Shown: one piece after another, positions 7,594-15,606 of the stretch
Layout of the letters: every line of letters begins with the position of its first letter
How positions within the stretch are numbered: position 1 is the stretch's first letter
Assembly: GCA_016296505.1 (NCBI GenBank)
Contig: JAEDJD010000004.1
Location: 62,001 to 126,000, forward strand
Length of the DNA: 64,000 nt
Source of the DNA: Oscillospiraceae bacterium
Lineage (GTDB): Bacteria; Bacillota; Clostridia; Oscillospirales; Ruminococcaceae
Direction of reading: 5' to 3'
The notes under the pieces: model-generated
What the model was told of the DNA's origin: nothing
The model's database searches: none
The model's input: only the letters and a program-made list of their open reading frames with translations
Made by a program: the position numbers and the translations under genes

Positions 7594-9075
7594 ATGAATC
7601 CTGCGCAAACGGAGCATTCCTCTTTGTTCGCCTCAAGAAATCTGACGATGCTGGTCGATTTTTATGAGCTGACGATGGCAAACGGTTTTCTTGAAAACGG
7701 GCTTGGCAATGTCACCGCCTGCTTTGACCTATTCTTCCGTAAGGTGCCTGATCACGGCGGTTATGCGATCATGGCAGGTCTGGAGCAGGCGATCGAATAT
7801 CTGAAAAATCTTCATTTTACGGATTCGGATATCCAGTATCTCCGAGAAAAAAATGTGTTCTCCGAAGCATTTCTTGATTATCTGGCGAACTTCACGTTCA
7901 CCTGCGACGTCTGGGCAATTCCGGAGGGTACGCCGGTTTTTCCGCATGAACCGCTTATGACCGTGCGCGGTCCGGCAATGCAGGCGCAGTTTATCGAGAC
8001 TATGCTTCTCCTGCTGATCAATCATCAATCGCTGATCGCAACGAAGGCAAGCCGGATCGTCCGTGCCGCAGACGGCAGATCCGTCATGGAATTCGGTTCT
8101 CGCAGAGCGCAGGGCAGCGACGGCGCGCTCTATGGTGCAAGAGCCGCGTATATCGCCGGTATTGCCGGTACTGCCTGTACAATCTGCGACAGGGAATTCA
8201 GCGTTCCCGCACTCGGCACAATGGCGCATAGCTGGGTTCAGCTCTTCCCGACGGAACTCGACGCATTCCGCGCCTATGCAAACATCTATCCCGACGCCTG
8301 TACGCTGCTTGTCGATACATATCATGTCCTGAAATCCGGCGTTCCCAATGCAATCACCGTATTCAAGGAACTGAAAGCCCAAGGGCATACGCCGCAGGCA
8401 ATCCGCATCGACAGCGGCGACATTGCCTATCTTTCCAAAAAAGCGCGTATCATGCTCGATGAAGCCGGTTTGCCCGAAGTCAGGATCATTGCTTCCAATT
8501 CGCTGGATGAATACCTGATTCGCGATCTGCTCGTACAGGGTGCGCAGCTCGATAGCTTCGGCGTTGGCGAACGGCTTGTGACGTCGCGCTCCGAACCGGT
8601 TTTCGACGGCGTATATAAACTCGCCGCCGCCGGCTCGCTGACCGCGCCGGATGTGCTGACGCCGCGCATTAAGCTCTCTGAAAATGTGACCAAAATCACC
8701 AATCCCGGCTTCAAAACCCCGTGGCGGCTTTTTGAAACGGAAACCGGTATGGCAATCGCAGACGTCATCACGCTTGCCGATGAAACGATCGACGATTCGC
8801 ATCCGTATGTGATTTTTGATCCGGAATTCACCTACAAACGCAAAACGCTGACGAATTTCCGTGCGGTCAAGCTCCATGTGCCGATCTTTGAGAACGGCAG
8901 ATGCGTCTACGAATCGCCCTCGATCCATACCATGCGTTCCTACTGCAAAACGCAGCTCGATACAATCTGGGATGAAGTCAAGCGCTTTGAAAATCCCCAC
9001 GCCTACTATGTCGATCTCTCCGAGCCGCTCTGGAAGCTCAAACGAGAGATGCTCGATCACTATTTTGCAGAATAA
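7594..9075 (+). CDS. pncB: Nicotinate phosphoribosyltransferase
   Basis: Converts nicotinate and PRPP to nicotinate mononucleotide, the entry of the Preiss-Handler NAD salvage route. The 493-residue protein shows the family blocks DFYELTMANGF near the N-terminus, EFGSRRAQG, the DTYHVLKSG loop with the phosphorylated-histidine region, and IRIDSGDIAYLSKKARIMLDEAG for PRPP binding. The ATG at 7594 follows GGAAAGAGG; the open frame runs further upstream but without a ribosome-binding site. It is the first gene of a tight operon with a glycoside hydrolase-like protein, a HAD phosphatase and a lipoprotein, an unusual set of neighbours for NAD salvage. NAD kinase (nadK) also lies in this window, but in a separate operon. 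Confidence 0.95.
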   Translation: MNPAQTEHSSLFASRNLTMLVDFYELTMANGFLENGLGNVTACFDLFFRKVPDHGGYAIMAGLEQAIEYLKNLHFTDSDIQYLREKNVFSEAFLDYLANFTFTCDVWAIPEGTPVFPHEPLMTVRGPAMQAQFIETMLLLLINHQSLIATKASRIVRAADGRSVMEFGSRRAQGSDGALYGARAAYIAGIAGTACTICDREFSVPALGTMAHSWVQLFPTELDAFRAYANIYPDACTLLVDTYHVLKSGVPNAITVFKELKAQGHTPQAIRIDSGDIAYLSKKARIMLDEAGLPEVRIIASNSLDEYLIRDLLVQGAQLDSFGVGERLVTSRSEPVFDGVYKLAAAGSLTAPDVLTPRIKLSENVTKITNPGFKTPWRLFETETGMAIADVITLADETIDDSHPYVIFDPEFTYKRKTLTNFRAVKLHVPIFENGRCVYESPSIHTMRSYCKTQLDTIWDEVKRFENPHAYYVDLSEPLWKLKREMLDHYFAE

Positions 9076-9098
9076 TGACCAAACGAAAGGATATCCAG

Positions 9099-10541
9099 AT
9101 GAATTTTCCGACCCACCGCATTCATATGGGACCGGCACGCTGCGCCGCCGATCTGACGGATGGCAGCGAGCGCGGCGAATATGTTCCGCAGGATTATATT
9201 CTGCAAACTCTTGGCAGACCTATGCGCTCCGTCAATCTGATGTATTGCTATTATCCGCTGGACAAGACCTTCCCGCTGCGCGCACGCTACGCTTTCGCAG
9301 ATCAGCAAATCAAAAGCCAATGGGATACGCCCTATGAGGATTATTTCCCCTATACCGGCGGTCTGATCGGCAGCCGCGACGGCGATGTATTCCAACAGAT
9401 GCAGGATATCCGCCGGCATGGGCAGGACGTCACTTTGACGCTTGTGATTGATCCCAATGTTCCCGATGAACACCTCGTCGCGATCGCGGAAGATCTGAAA
9501 CCCTACGGCAGACTGCTCCTGCGTATCAATCATGAGGCGACCGGAGACTGGTTCGCATTCAACAAACGTGCAGACTACGCGGAAATCGCGCAATTCTTCG
9601 TTCGTGCGTCCAATATCATCCGCGCCCATGCGCCGAATGTCCAGATCATTACCTGTATCGGCGGCATCGAGGACCCCGATTCTGAAACGATGGTCAAAGA
9701 AGCGGAATTTGAATGCACGGTTCTTGCAGCAGATATCTGGTCCGTTGACAAATATATGGCGCTGCACTGGGGCTGGCCCTATGATATTGCCCAAAAGGGC
9801 GGTATCACCCATAACCGGCATCACTATCAGGACGTTTACGACCTCACCAAGCGTTCCTTCCGCCGGTTCACTGCGCTGAATCACGGCGAAACCAAACCAA
9901 TGGTCATGAGCGAATTCAACGCCGACGGCGATGTGACCGGACCGTTTGAGCAATGCGATATGGTGGACGGCTTCTTCCAGCTCGTCAAGGACGATCCGGA
10001 AAACTGGCTTACCGCAATCAATTTCTATCAGTTCCGCGATCGGGGCAGACTCGGACTCGAAACCGAAAATCCCAATCATCCCCAAAGCGGCATTCCGCAG
10101 CCCGTCATGAAAACTTTCAAAAAATGGATACATGATCCGCTGTTTCTGCCGGAGATCATCGAATGCGGCGAAACTGCACTGCCCGTTACGCTCCGCTGGG
10201 GCGGCGCCGAGGACGCTGAAGGGCTTGCCATTCCGGTCAGACTGGAAAAACTGCCCCATTTCTTTGAATTGTATTTCAAGGACGATAATAACTATATGAT
10301 CGAATGCCGCGGAAGATGGTTCTATAAAGCGCCGGATACGAAATACATTGATTTGATGCCCGCATTTTTCGATCAGCGCGTCACAGAGCCGCTTGATCTG
10401 AGGCTGAGAATCTTCGCGCCGCCCGCTTCCGGCATGAACGATCTAGATTGTCCGGACGGACTGATGAACAGCTATACGACAATTACCAAGCTGCCTGAAA
10501 TCCGCCTTGCATATGCGCCTGTGGAGCCTGCCTGTGAGTAA
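9099..10541 (+). CDS. Clan GH-A-like glycoside hydrolase, intracellular, function unknown
   Basis: A 480-residue protein whose first 340 residues read as a (beta/alpha)8 barrel. RINHEATGDWF (Glu146) resembles the acid/base strand of GH26-type enzymes and VMSEFNADGD (Glu272) resembles the nucleophile strand; both glutamates lie where clan GH-A expects them. The last 130 residues look like a beta-sandwich accessory domain. There is no signal peptide, so the substrate would be intracellular. I chose the ATG at 9099, which has AAAGG eight bases upstream, over the ATG at 9075 that overlaps the pncB stop. The next gene begins inside its last codons. The exact GH family and substrate are not determined; it could also be a non-catalytic relative. 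Confidence 0.7.
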   Translation: MNFPTHRIHMGPARCAADLTDGSERGEYVPQDYILQTLGRPMRSVNLMYCYYPLDKTFPLRARYAFADQQIKSQWDTPYEDYFPYTGGLIGSRDGDVFQQMQDIRRHGQDVTLTLVIDPNVPDEHLVAIAEDLKPYGRLLLRINHEATGDWFAFNKRADYAEIAQFFVRASNIIRAHAPNVQIITCIGGIEDPDSETMVKEAEFECTVLAADIWSVDKYMALHWGWPYDIAQKGGITHNRHHYQDVYDLTKRSFRRFTALNHGETKPMVMSEFNADGDVTGPFEQCDMVDGFFQLVKDDPENWLTAINFYQFRDRGRLGLETENPNHPQSGIPQPVMKTFKKWIHDPLFLPEIIECGETALPVTLRWGGAEDAEGLAIPVRLEKLPHFFELYFKDDNNYMIECRGRWFYKAPDTKYIDLMPAFFDQRVTEPLDLRLRIFAPPASGMNDLDCPDGLMNSYTTITKLPEIRLAYAPVEPACE

Positions 10542-11373
10542 GATTTTATATGTAACCGATTTGGATGGAACGCTTTTACAGCCGGATGTCACAATTTCCG
10601 ATGCAAGCGCCGATATCCTCGCAAGGCTGCTTGCAGAGGGACTCCCGCTGACTGCCGCAACGGCGCGCACTCGCTTTTCCGTCATGCCGATTTTACGCGG
10701 TTTGCCGTTTCGTCTGCCGCTGATTCTGCAAAACGGCGCAGTCCTGCACGACCCCGTCACGGACCGTATCGTATCTGCGGCGGCAATCTCGCCGGACGCC
10801 TATCTGCGCGTTTTGCAGATCTATGCCGCATATGGCTTCAACGGCTTTGTATTCTGCGTACCAAGCGACCATCTGCGCTGCTGCTATACCGAACTTTCTA
10901 CGCAGCATATGCGCGATTATTATGGTGAGCGCCGCGAACGCTATGATAAACCGTTCGATCAGGTGAAAACGCTTTCCATACTCGCCGACCGCAATCCGGT
11001 TTATCTGTCGCTCAACGCGCCGAAGGCAAAGCTCGATCCAGTCTATGCGGCGCTGCAAGCCGTCAGCGGTATTTCCATCGCTTATTATCAGGATGTTTAC
11101 GAGCCGGATATCTGGTATCTTGAGGTATCGGCGCCCGAAGCTTCCAAATATCACGGCATTCAGAAGCTCAAAGCCCTGACCGGTGCGGATACCGTCGTCG
11201 GCTTCGGAGATAATCTCAACGATCTGCCGCTGTTTCAAGCCTGCGACGTCAGAATTGCAGTCGGCAACGCGGCGGATGATCTCAAAGCGCTTGCGGATCT
11301 CGTCATCGGTAAAAACACCGAAGACGCCGTTGCACGCTATCTTCAAGCGCACTATCACGGAGGTACGACATGA
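10534..11373 (+). CDS. Cof-type HAD-superfamily phosphatase
   Basis: A 279-residue haloacid dehalogenase-fold hydrolase with the nucleophile motif VTDLDGTLL at residues 7-15, the TAATARTRF motif II region with Thr, and the C-terminal VVGFGDNLNDLPLF motif IV. Proteins of this subfamily dephosphorylate small sugar phosphates, nucleotides or cofactors. The best start is GTG at 10534, eight bases before the end of the glycoside hydrolase gene, so translation is coupled; a longer frame exists upstream but overlaps the conserved end of the previous gene. The lipoprotein gene follows with an ATGA overlap. The substrate is unknown; proximity to pncB allows a pyridine nucleotide intermediate, which is only a guess. 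Confidence 0.85.
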   Translation: MSKILYVTDLDGTLLQPDVTISDASADILARLLAEGLPLTAATARTRFSVMPILRGLPFRLPLILQNGAVLHDPVTDRIVSAAAISPDAYLRVLQIYAAYGFNGFVFCVPSDHLRCCYTELSTQHMRDYYGERRERYDKPFDQVKTLSILADRNPVYLSLNAPKAKLDPVYAALQAVSGISIAYYQDVYEPDIWYLEVSAPEASKYHGIQKLKALTGADTVVGFGDNLNDLPLFQACDVRIAVGNAADDLKALADLVIGKNTEDAVARYLQAHYHGGTT

Positions 11374-12038
11374 AACGAAAATCGTTGTCAGCGCTGCTGC
11401 TGACCTGTACGCTGCTCTGCGCCGGATGCGTCGATCAGTCCAGTACATCCTCAAGCGCAGATATCGGTATGTCCAATACCGAACCGCCGGTTTCCTCAGC
11501 TGCGGATACCAGTACGCCGGATACTGAACCGCCTGCTTCCTCATCTGCCGATACGGAACCGGAAACCACAGAATCTGCAGCGGATACATCATCTCTTGCG
11601 GTGACCGAAGCAAAACCAGAAGCGGAATCATCTCCAGTAACTGCTCCGCCGCAGGCTCCCCAGACAGCCGATGAAGAATCCCCCTATCAATCCGTGATGA
11701 TAAAGGGGCAATTTACCGCAACCGTCCGCGCATTGATGCCGGATTATGTCTATGATGATAAAACTGTACAGGCTGCCGTTTTGCAGCTTTTTCAGGATAT
11801 GCCGTTCTTTATCTCGCTGACCCCTGAAATCTGCGCGCAGCTTACTGTCGGTGAAACCTATGTGTTCCAGATCAGCGAACAGGAACTGATAACCGCTAAG
11901 ATGAATCTCTATGAGGACGGCATCCTTTCGCCCGACGCAATCATCCGTTTCTTTCCGTATATCGACAGCGTTCGCGCGCCGCAGGATGATGAAATCGGTC
12001 TTGATACATGGAACGTCACCTATACACCCGTATCATAA
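11370..12038 (+). CDS. Lipoprotein with Ser/Thr/Pro-rich linker and unknown C-terminal domain
   Basis: A 222-residue exported lipoprotein. The N-terminus MKRKSLSALLLTCTLLCAGC is a signal peptide with a lipobox and Cys20 as the lipidated residue. Residues 21-95 are low-complexity Ser/Thr/Pro/Glu sequence with repeats of the type TEPPVSSAADTSTPD, a wall-spanning linker. The remaining 125 residues form a compact domain that I do not recognise, with phrases such as VMIKGQFTATVRALMPDYV and GETYVFQISEQEL that look like a beta-rich fold. It starts inside the stop of the HAD gene (ATGA). It may display a ligand-binding domain at the membrane surface; no enzyme motif is visible. Confidence 0.85.
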   Translation: MKRKSLSALLLTCTLLCAGCVDQSSTSSSADIGMSNTEPPVSSAADTSTPDTEPPASSSADTEPETTESAADTSSLAVTEAKPEAESSPVTAPPQAPQTADEESPYQSVMIKGQFTATVRALMPDYVYDDKTVQAAVLQLFQDMPFFISLTPEICAQLTVGETYVFQISEQELITAKMNLYEDGILSPDAIIRFFPYIDSVRAPQDDEIGLDTWNVTYTPVS

Positions 12039-12077
12039 AACAGTTCTGATTCAGAACCAGATAAAAGGAGAATACAC

Positions 12078-13805
12078 ATGAAAAAACTGATGCTTGGAAA
12101 CGAAGCATTCGCAAGAGGACTCTATGAGGCAGGCTGCCGGTTTGCCTCAAGCTATCCGGGTACTCCGTCTACGGAAATTACCGAAGCAATTGCAAAGTAT
12201 AACGAAGTCTATGCCGAATGGGCGCCGAATGAAAAGGTCGCTCTGGAATCGGCACTCGGCGCGTCATTTGCCGGCGCAAGAGCTTTCGCGGCAATGAAGC
12301 ACGTTGGTCTGAATGTCGCTGCCGATCCGCTCTACACCGCTTCCTATACCGGCGTTAATGGCGGTCTGGTCGTTGCCGTGGCAGACGATCCCGGTATGCA
12401 TTCGTCCCAGAATGAACAGGATTCCCGTCACCATGCAATCGCCTCCAAGCTGCCGATGCTCGAACCCTCCGATTCGCAGGAGTGCAAGGACTTTGCGATT
12501 CTGGGCTATGAGCTTTCCGAGACTTTCGATACGCCGGTACTTGTCCGGACGGCAACCAGAGTCGCGCACTCCCAGAGCGCCGTTGAACAGCTCCCCCGTC
12601 AGGAGCAGACGCTCAAATCCTACGAAAAAAATCCGCAGAAATACGTCATGGTTCCTGCAAATGCAAAGCTGCGCCATGTTGTCGTAGAGGAGCGTACCCA
12701 GAAGCTCATCGCTTACGCTGAAACTGCGCCGATCAATCAGGTCGAGGACAATGGCGCTGAAATCGGCGTCATTACCTGCGGCGCCGCCTACCAGTACGCA
12801 AAGGACGCACTCGGCAGCCAGGTCAATTACCTGAAGCTCGGTATGACCAATCCGCTGCCTAAGCAGCTTTTCCTCGACTTTGCTGCAAAATGCAAAACCA
12901 TCTATATCATCGAAGAACTCGACGGTATCCTCGAACAGCACGTCAAGGCGCTCGGCATCGACTGCAAGGGTAAAGAAATTTTCGGCTGCATCGGTGAACT
13001 GAATCAGATCATCATTGCAGAAAAGCTGCTCGGTACAAAACCGGAATCTGCTGCATATCCCGAAAATCTGCCGATTCGTCCGCCTGTTATGTGCGCAGGT
13101 TGTCCGCACAGAGGCGTATTCTACACGCTCGCAAAACATAAGATCACCGTTTCCGGCGATATCGGCTGCTATACGCTCGGCGCTGCAAAGCCGCTGGAAT
13201 CCATCGACTGGACAATCTGCATGGGCTCCTCGATCTCCTGTCTGCACGGCTTCAATAAGGTGCGCGGCGAGGAATCTCAGAATCAAACCGTTGCCGTGAT
13301 CGGCGACTCGACCTTTATGCATACCGGTCTGAATTCGCTTGTCAACGTCGCTTATAATGCGTCGAATTCTACCGTCATCATCCTCGATAACTCGATCACC
13401 GGCATGACAGGTCATCAGCAGAATCCGACTACCGGTAAAAACCTCAAGGGCGATCCCGCTGCCGCTGTCGATCTCGAAGCGCTCTGCCATGCAATCGGCA
13501 TCAAGCGCGTCAGAGTCGCTGATCCGTACCACCTCGCCGAAATGGAACAGGCAATCACAGAGGAACTGGCTGTCAACGAGCCTTCTGTTATTATCAGCCG
13601 CCGTCCCTGCGCATTGCTCAAGCACGTTAAGCACAATCCGCCGCTGCACGTTGAAAACGATCAGTGCAAGAGCTGTAAGATGTGCTTAAAGCTCGGCTGT
13701 CCTGCAATCTCCATGAAGGACGGCAAGGCGTATATCGACCATACGCAGTGCGTTGGCTGCGGCATCTGCGAAGAACTCTGCAAGTTCGGCGCAATCCAGA
13801 AATAA
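12078..13805 (+). CDS. iorA: Indolepyruvate:ferredoxin oxidoreductase, alpha subunit
   Basis: Thiamine-diphosphate enzyme that, with IorB, oxidatively decarboxylates aryl pyruvates (from Trp, Phe, Tyr transamination) to aryl-acetyl-CoA while reducing ferredoxin. The 575-residue protein has the N-terminal pyrimidine-binding fold (CRFASSYPGTPSTEI), the GDIGCYTLG and GDSTFMHTGLNSL thiamine-diphosphate motifs, and two C-terminal [4Fe-4S] motifs, CKSCKMCLKLGCPAI and CVGCGICEELC. A strong AAAGGAG site precedes the ATG. Its partner iorB normally follows directly, but here the two are separated by about 1.18 kb of small genes. paaK and an ACT-domain gene downstream complete the usual pathway set. Confidence 0.96.
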   Translation: MKKLMLGNEAFARGLYEAGCRFASSYPGTPSTEITEAIAKYNEVYAEWAPNEKVALESALGASFAGARAFAAMKHVGLNVAADPLYTASYTGVNGGLVVAVADDPGMHSSQNEQDSRHHAIASKLPMLEPSDSQECKDFAILGYELSETFDTPVLVRTATRVAHSQSAVEQLPRQEQTLKSYEKNPQKYVMVPANAKLRHVVVEERTQKLIAYAETAPINQVEDNGAEIGVITCGAAYQYAKDALGSQVNYLKLGMTNPLPKQLFLDFAAKCKTIYIIEELDGILEQHVKALGIDCKGKEIFGCIGELNQIIIAEKLLGTKPESAAYPENLPIRPPVMCAGCPHRGVFYTLAKHKITVSGDIGCYTLGAAKPLESIDWTICMGSSISCLHGFNKVRGEESQNQTVAVIGDSTFMHTGLNSLVNVAYNASNSTVIILDNSITGMTGHQQNPTTGKNLKGDPAAAVDLEALCHAIGIKRVRVADPYHLAEMEQAITEELAVNEPSVIISRRPCALLKHVKHNPPLHVENDQCKSCKMCLKLGCPAISMKDGKAYIDHTQCVGCGICEELCKFGAIQK

Positions 13806-13847
13806 TTCACTTTTCATTGCTGCATCATACGAAATAGAGGACGAACT

Positions 13848-14048
13848 ATGAAACGAAAATCGAAAATCAGAGAGATCTACTGCCCGTATTGCGATGTGCA
13901 GCTTCAATATCAGGGCGCACACTGAATTCAGCTCGGCAGATACGGATGGCTTGTTGAACATTGGGATCAACTGTTTTCCGGTTCGCTCGATGTACAGCTC
14001 TATGTCTGTCCGCGCTGCGGCAAGATCGAAATGTTTCGCACAAAATGA
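13848..14048 (+). pseudogene. Zinc-ribbon small protein interrupted by an in-frame TGA
   Basis: From the ATG at 13848, with AGAGGA upstream, one frame of 67 codons runs to a TGA at 14046-14048 but contains a TGA at 13923-13925 (codon 26). Before the stop there is a CPYC knuckle and after it a CPRC knuckle, so together they would make a zinc ribbon; the downstream part (LGRYGWLVEHWDQLFSG) also looks like real protein. The frame is kept on both sides, so a point nonsense mutation (for example from CGA or TGG) is the simplest cause. The short product alone would have only half a zinc site. Selenocysteine is unlikely because I see no SECIS-like hairpin after the TGA and no cysteine is expected there. 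Confidence 0.6.
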
Positions 14049-14057
14049 GGGAACAAT

Positions 14058-14153
14058 ATGCCGCTGAATTATGAGAAGCTTTCCGCGAAGGGGAAATTTA
14101 TCCGGACTTGTGTCTGTATACCGTTAACCGTTTTGGATGGAGAATTGATATGA
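14058..14153 (+). pseudogene. Truncated paralogue of the following membrane-protein gene
   Basis: A 31-codon frame with a GAGGG site. Its first 22 residues (MPLNYEKLSAKGKFIRTCVC and onward) match the start of the next protein (NYKDLSPKEKFVRTCICFP) position by position. After that the sequence ends in a short unrelated tail and a TGA that overlaps the next start as ATGA. This looks like the 5' end of a tandem duplicate whose membrane part has been deleted. It may still be translated as a leader that couples translation to the next gene. Confidence 0.55.
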
Positions 14154-14383
14154 GAAACTATAAAGATCTTTCGCCGAAAGAAAAATTTGTCCGAACCTGT
14201 ATCTGCTTTCCGGTTTTTCTGATCCTGTTGATTGTATTTCCGATATTGCTCTCATCATTTGTGCAGTTCAGTACAGGATATATCGTCAAGTATGCCATTG
14301 CGTTTGTAATTGTTATTATTGTCGGCATAGGACAGTTGATTTCAACTTACAAGGCATGGAAAGATCATGATGATTTTTATTGA
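14150..14383 (+). CDS. Small two-helix membrane protein
   Basis: A 77-residue protein with a charged N-terminus of about 18 residues (NYKDLSPKEKFVRTC) and two hydrophobic segments, roughly 20-38 and 47-68, joined by a short loop; the C-terminal tail is polar (KAWKDHDDFY). I do not recognise the family. The ATG at 14150 has GGAG upstream and overlaps the stop of the truncated paralogue. It is part of the small-gene group inserted between iorA and iorB. Its position gives no clear functional clue. Confidence 0.75.
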   Translation: MRNYKDLSPKEKFVRTCICFPVFLILLIVFPILLSSFVQFSTGYIVKYAIAFVIVIIVGIGQLISTYKAWKDHDDFY

Positions 14384-14399
14384 ATAAGGAGTGATTCCA

Positions 14400-14960
14400 T
14401 TGCTGATTCCGATTTATTGGGGTACACAGGAAAAATTGAAAAAAGATCTCATGATCGGCGTTGACTGGTGCCCAAACTGTCAGAAATTTACCGAAACGTA
14501 TATCGGCAGACGCGTGAAGGTCAAGCATTTTGAATATATTCCGCTGGCAACTGACGTACTGGAGCATTATCTGCTGTGCGGTACCTGCCAATATGGCTCG
14601 TCCATCACGAAAAATCATTACGAAGAAATTTCGCATATGTTTCAGCCGTTCAGCAAACGGCGCGATCAAATCAAATGCTTTCAGAAAGCGACAGCCATGG
14701 TTGCGAATATGGAGCCGACCGATTTCTCCGTCAATACGCTCATGAATACGCTCTCTGCGGAATTTCCCGTATGCGCAACGCCGCAGCTCGATTGTGAATA
14801 TCGCCGCAGATTCATGAAGCTGCTCCTTGTTCACGGCAGAGGCGGCAGTCCGGCTGCGCTCATGCAGCCTCAGCAGACTCCTGCGCCGCAGGCGCCACAA
14901 ACACCGCAGGTTCCAAATATTCCGCAGCAAAAAATGTCTGCGGAAATGGATTCCATCTGA
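14400..14960 (+). CDS. Zinc-ribbon protein with Pro/Gln-rich tail
   Basis: A 186-residue soluble protein of unknown function. Two CxxC pairs, CPNC near residue 24 and CGTC near residue 61, form a probable zinc ribbon; the middle is helical and the last 40 residues are Pro/Gln/Ala rich (QPQQTPAPQAPQTPQVP) and likely disordered. I prefer the TTG at 14400, nine bases after AAGGAG, to the GTG at 14391 that overlaps that site. iorB starts 23 bases after its stop. Together with the broken zinc-ribbon gene upstream it makes two zinc-ribbon proteins inside the ior operon. Confidence 0.75.
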   Translation: MLIPIYWGTQEKLKKDLMIGVDWCPNCQKFTETYIGRRVKVKHFEYIPLATDVLEHYLLCGTCQYGSSITKNHYEEISHMFQPFSKRRDQIKCFQKATAMVANMEPTDFSVNTLMNTLSAEFPVCATPQLDCEYRRRFMKLLLVHGRGGSPAALMQPQQTPAPQAPQTPQVPNIPQQKMSAEMDSI

Positions 14961-14983
14961 ATAATTTGCAAGAGGTATGAAAT

Positions 14984-15556
14984 ATGAATACAAAATCTAT
15001 TATGATCGTCGGCGTCGGCGGACAGGGTTCTCTGCTCGCAAGCCGTATCCTCGGCAATGTGCTCTTACAACAGGGCTTTGCCGTCAAAGTCAGCGAGGTA
15101 CACGGAATGTCGCAGCGCGGCGGATCCGTTGTCACCTATGTCAAATACGGTGACGCAGTCTATTCCCCGACCGTCGAAAAGGGCGAGGCAGATGTGATTA
15201 TCGCCTTTGAATTGCTCGAAGCGGCTCGCTGGGCGGGCTATCTCAAAAAGGGAGGCAAAATCGTGACCTCCACTCAAACGCTCGATCCGATGCCCGTCAT
15301 CACCGGCGCGGCTGCCTATCCGCAGAATATCATCGAAAATCTCAAAGCCATGAATATCGACGTCACCGCCGTCGATGCGCTCTCTCTCGCAGAGCAGGCA
15401 GGCAGCGCAAAGGCTTCCAATGTCGTGCTCATGGGCGTTGTTTCTAAAAAAATGGATTTTGATGAATCTGTCTGGCAGGAAGCGCTCAACCAGTGCGTGC
15501 CCGAAAAATTCATCGAAATGAACCGTAAGGCGTTTGCACTCGGCAGAGAAGCTTAA
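14984..15556 (+). CDS. iorB: Indolepyruvate:ferredoxin oxidoreductase, beta subunit
   Basis: The 190-residue gamma-domain partner of IorA in aryl-pyruvate oxidation. The protein shows the family N-terminus IVGVGGQGSLLASRIL, followed by EVHGMSQRGGSV, and AADVIIAFELLEAARW-type sequence in the middle. AGAGG precedes the ATG at 14984. It is normally cotranscribed with iorA; here accessory genes lie between, but no promoter or terminator is obvious in the interval, so the operon may still be continuous. paaK follows after 50 bases. Function is secure by family and context. Confidence 0.95.
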   Translation: MNTKSIMIVGVGGQGSLLASRILGNVLLQQGFAVKVSEVHGMSQRGGSVVTYVKYGDAVYSPTVEKGEADVIIAFELLEAARWAGYLKKGGKIVTSTQTLDPMPVITGAAAYPQNIIENLKAMNIDVTAVDALSLAEQAGSAKASNVVLMGVVSKKMDFDESVWQEALNQCVPEKFIEMNRKAFALGREA

Positions 15557-15606
15557 CGCATTGACTGCAATCTCAATTTTATCTATTCAGAAAGGAATAA
15601 ATCCCA

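Noticed and set aside
13923..13925. TGA as selenocysteine
   Set aside because: No SECIS-like hairpin follows, the position does not look like a cysteine site, and no selenoprotein genes are nearby.
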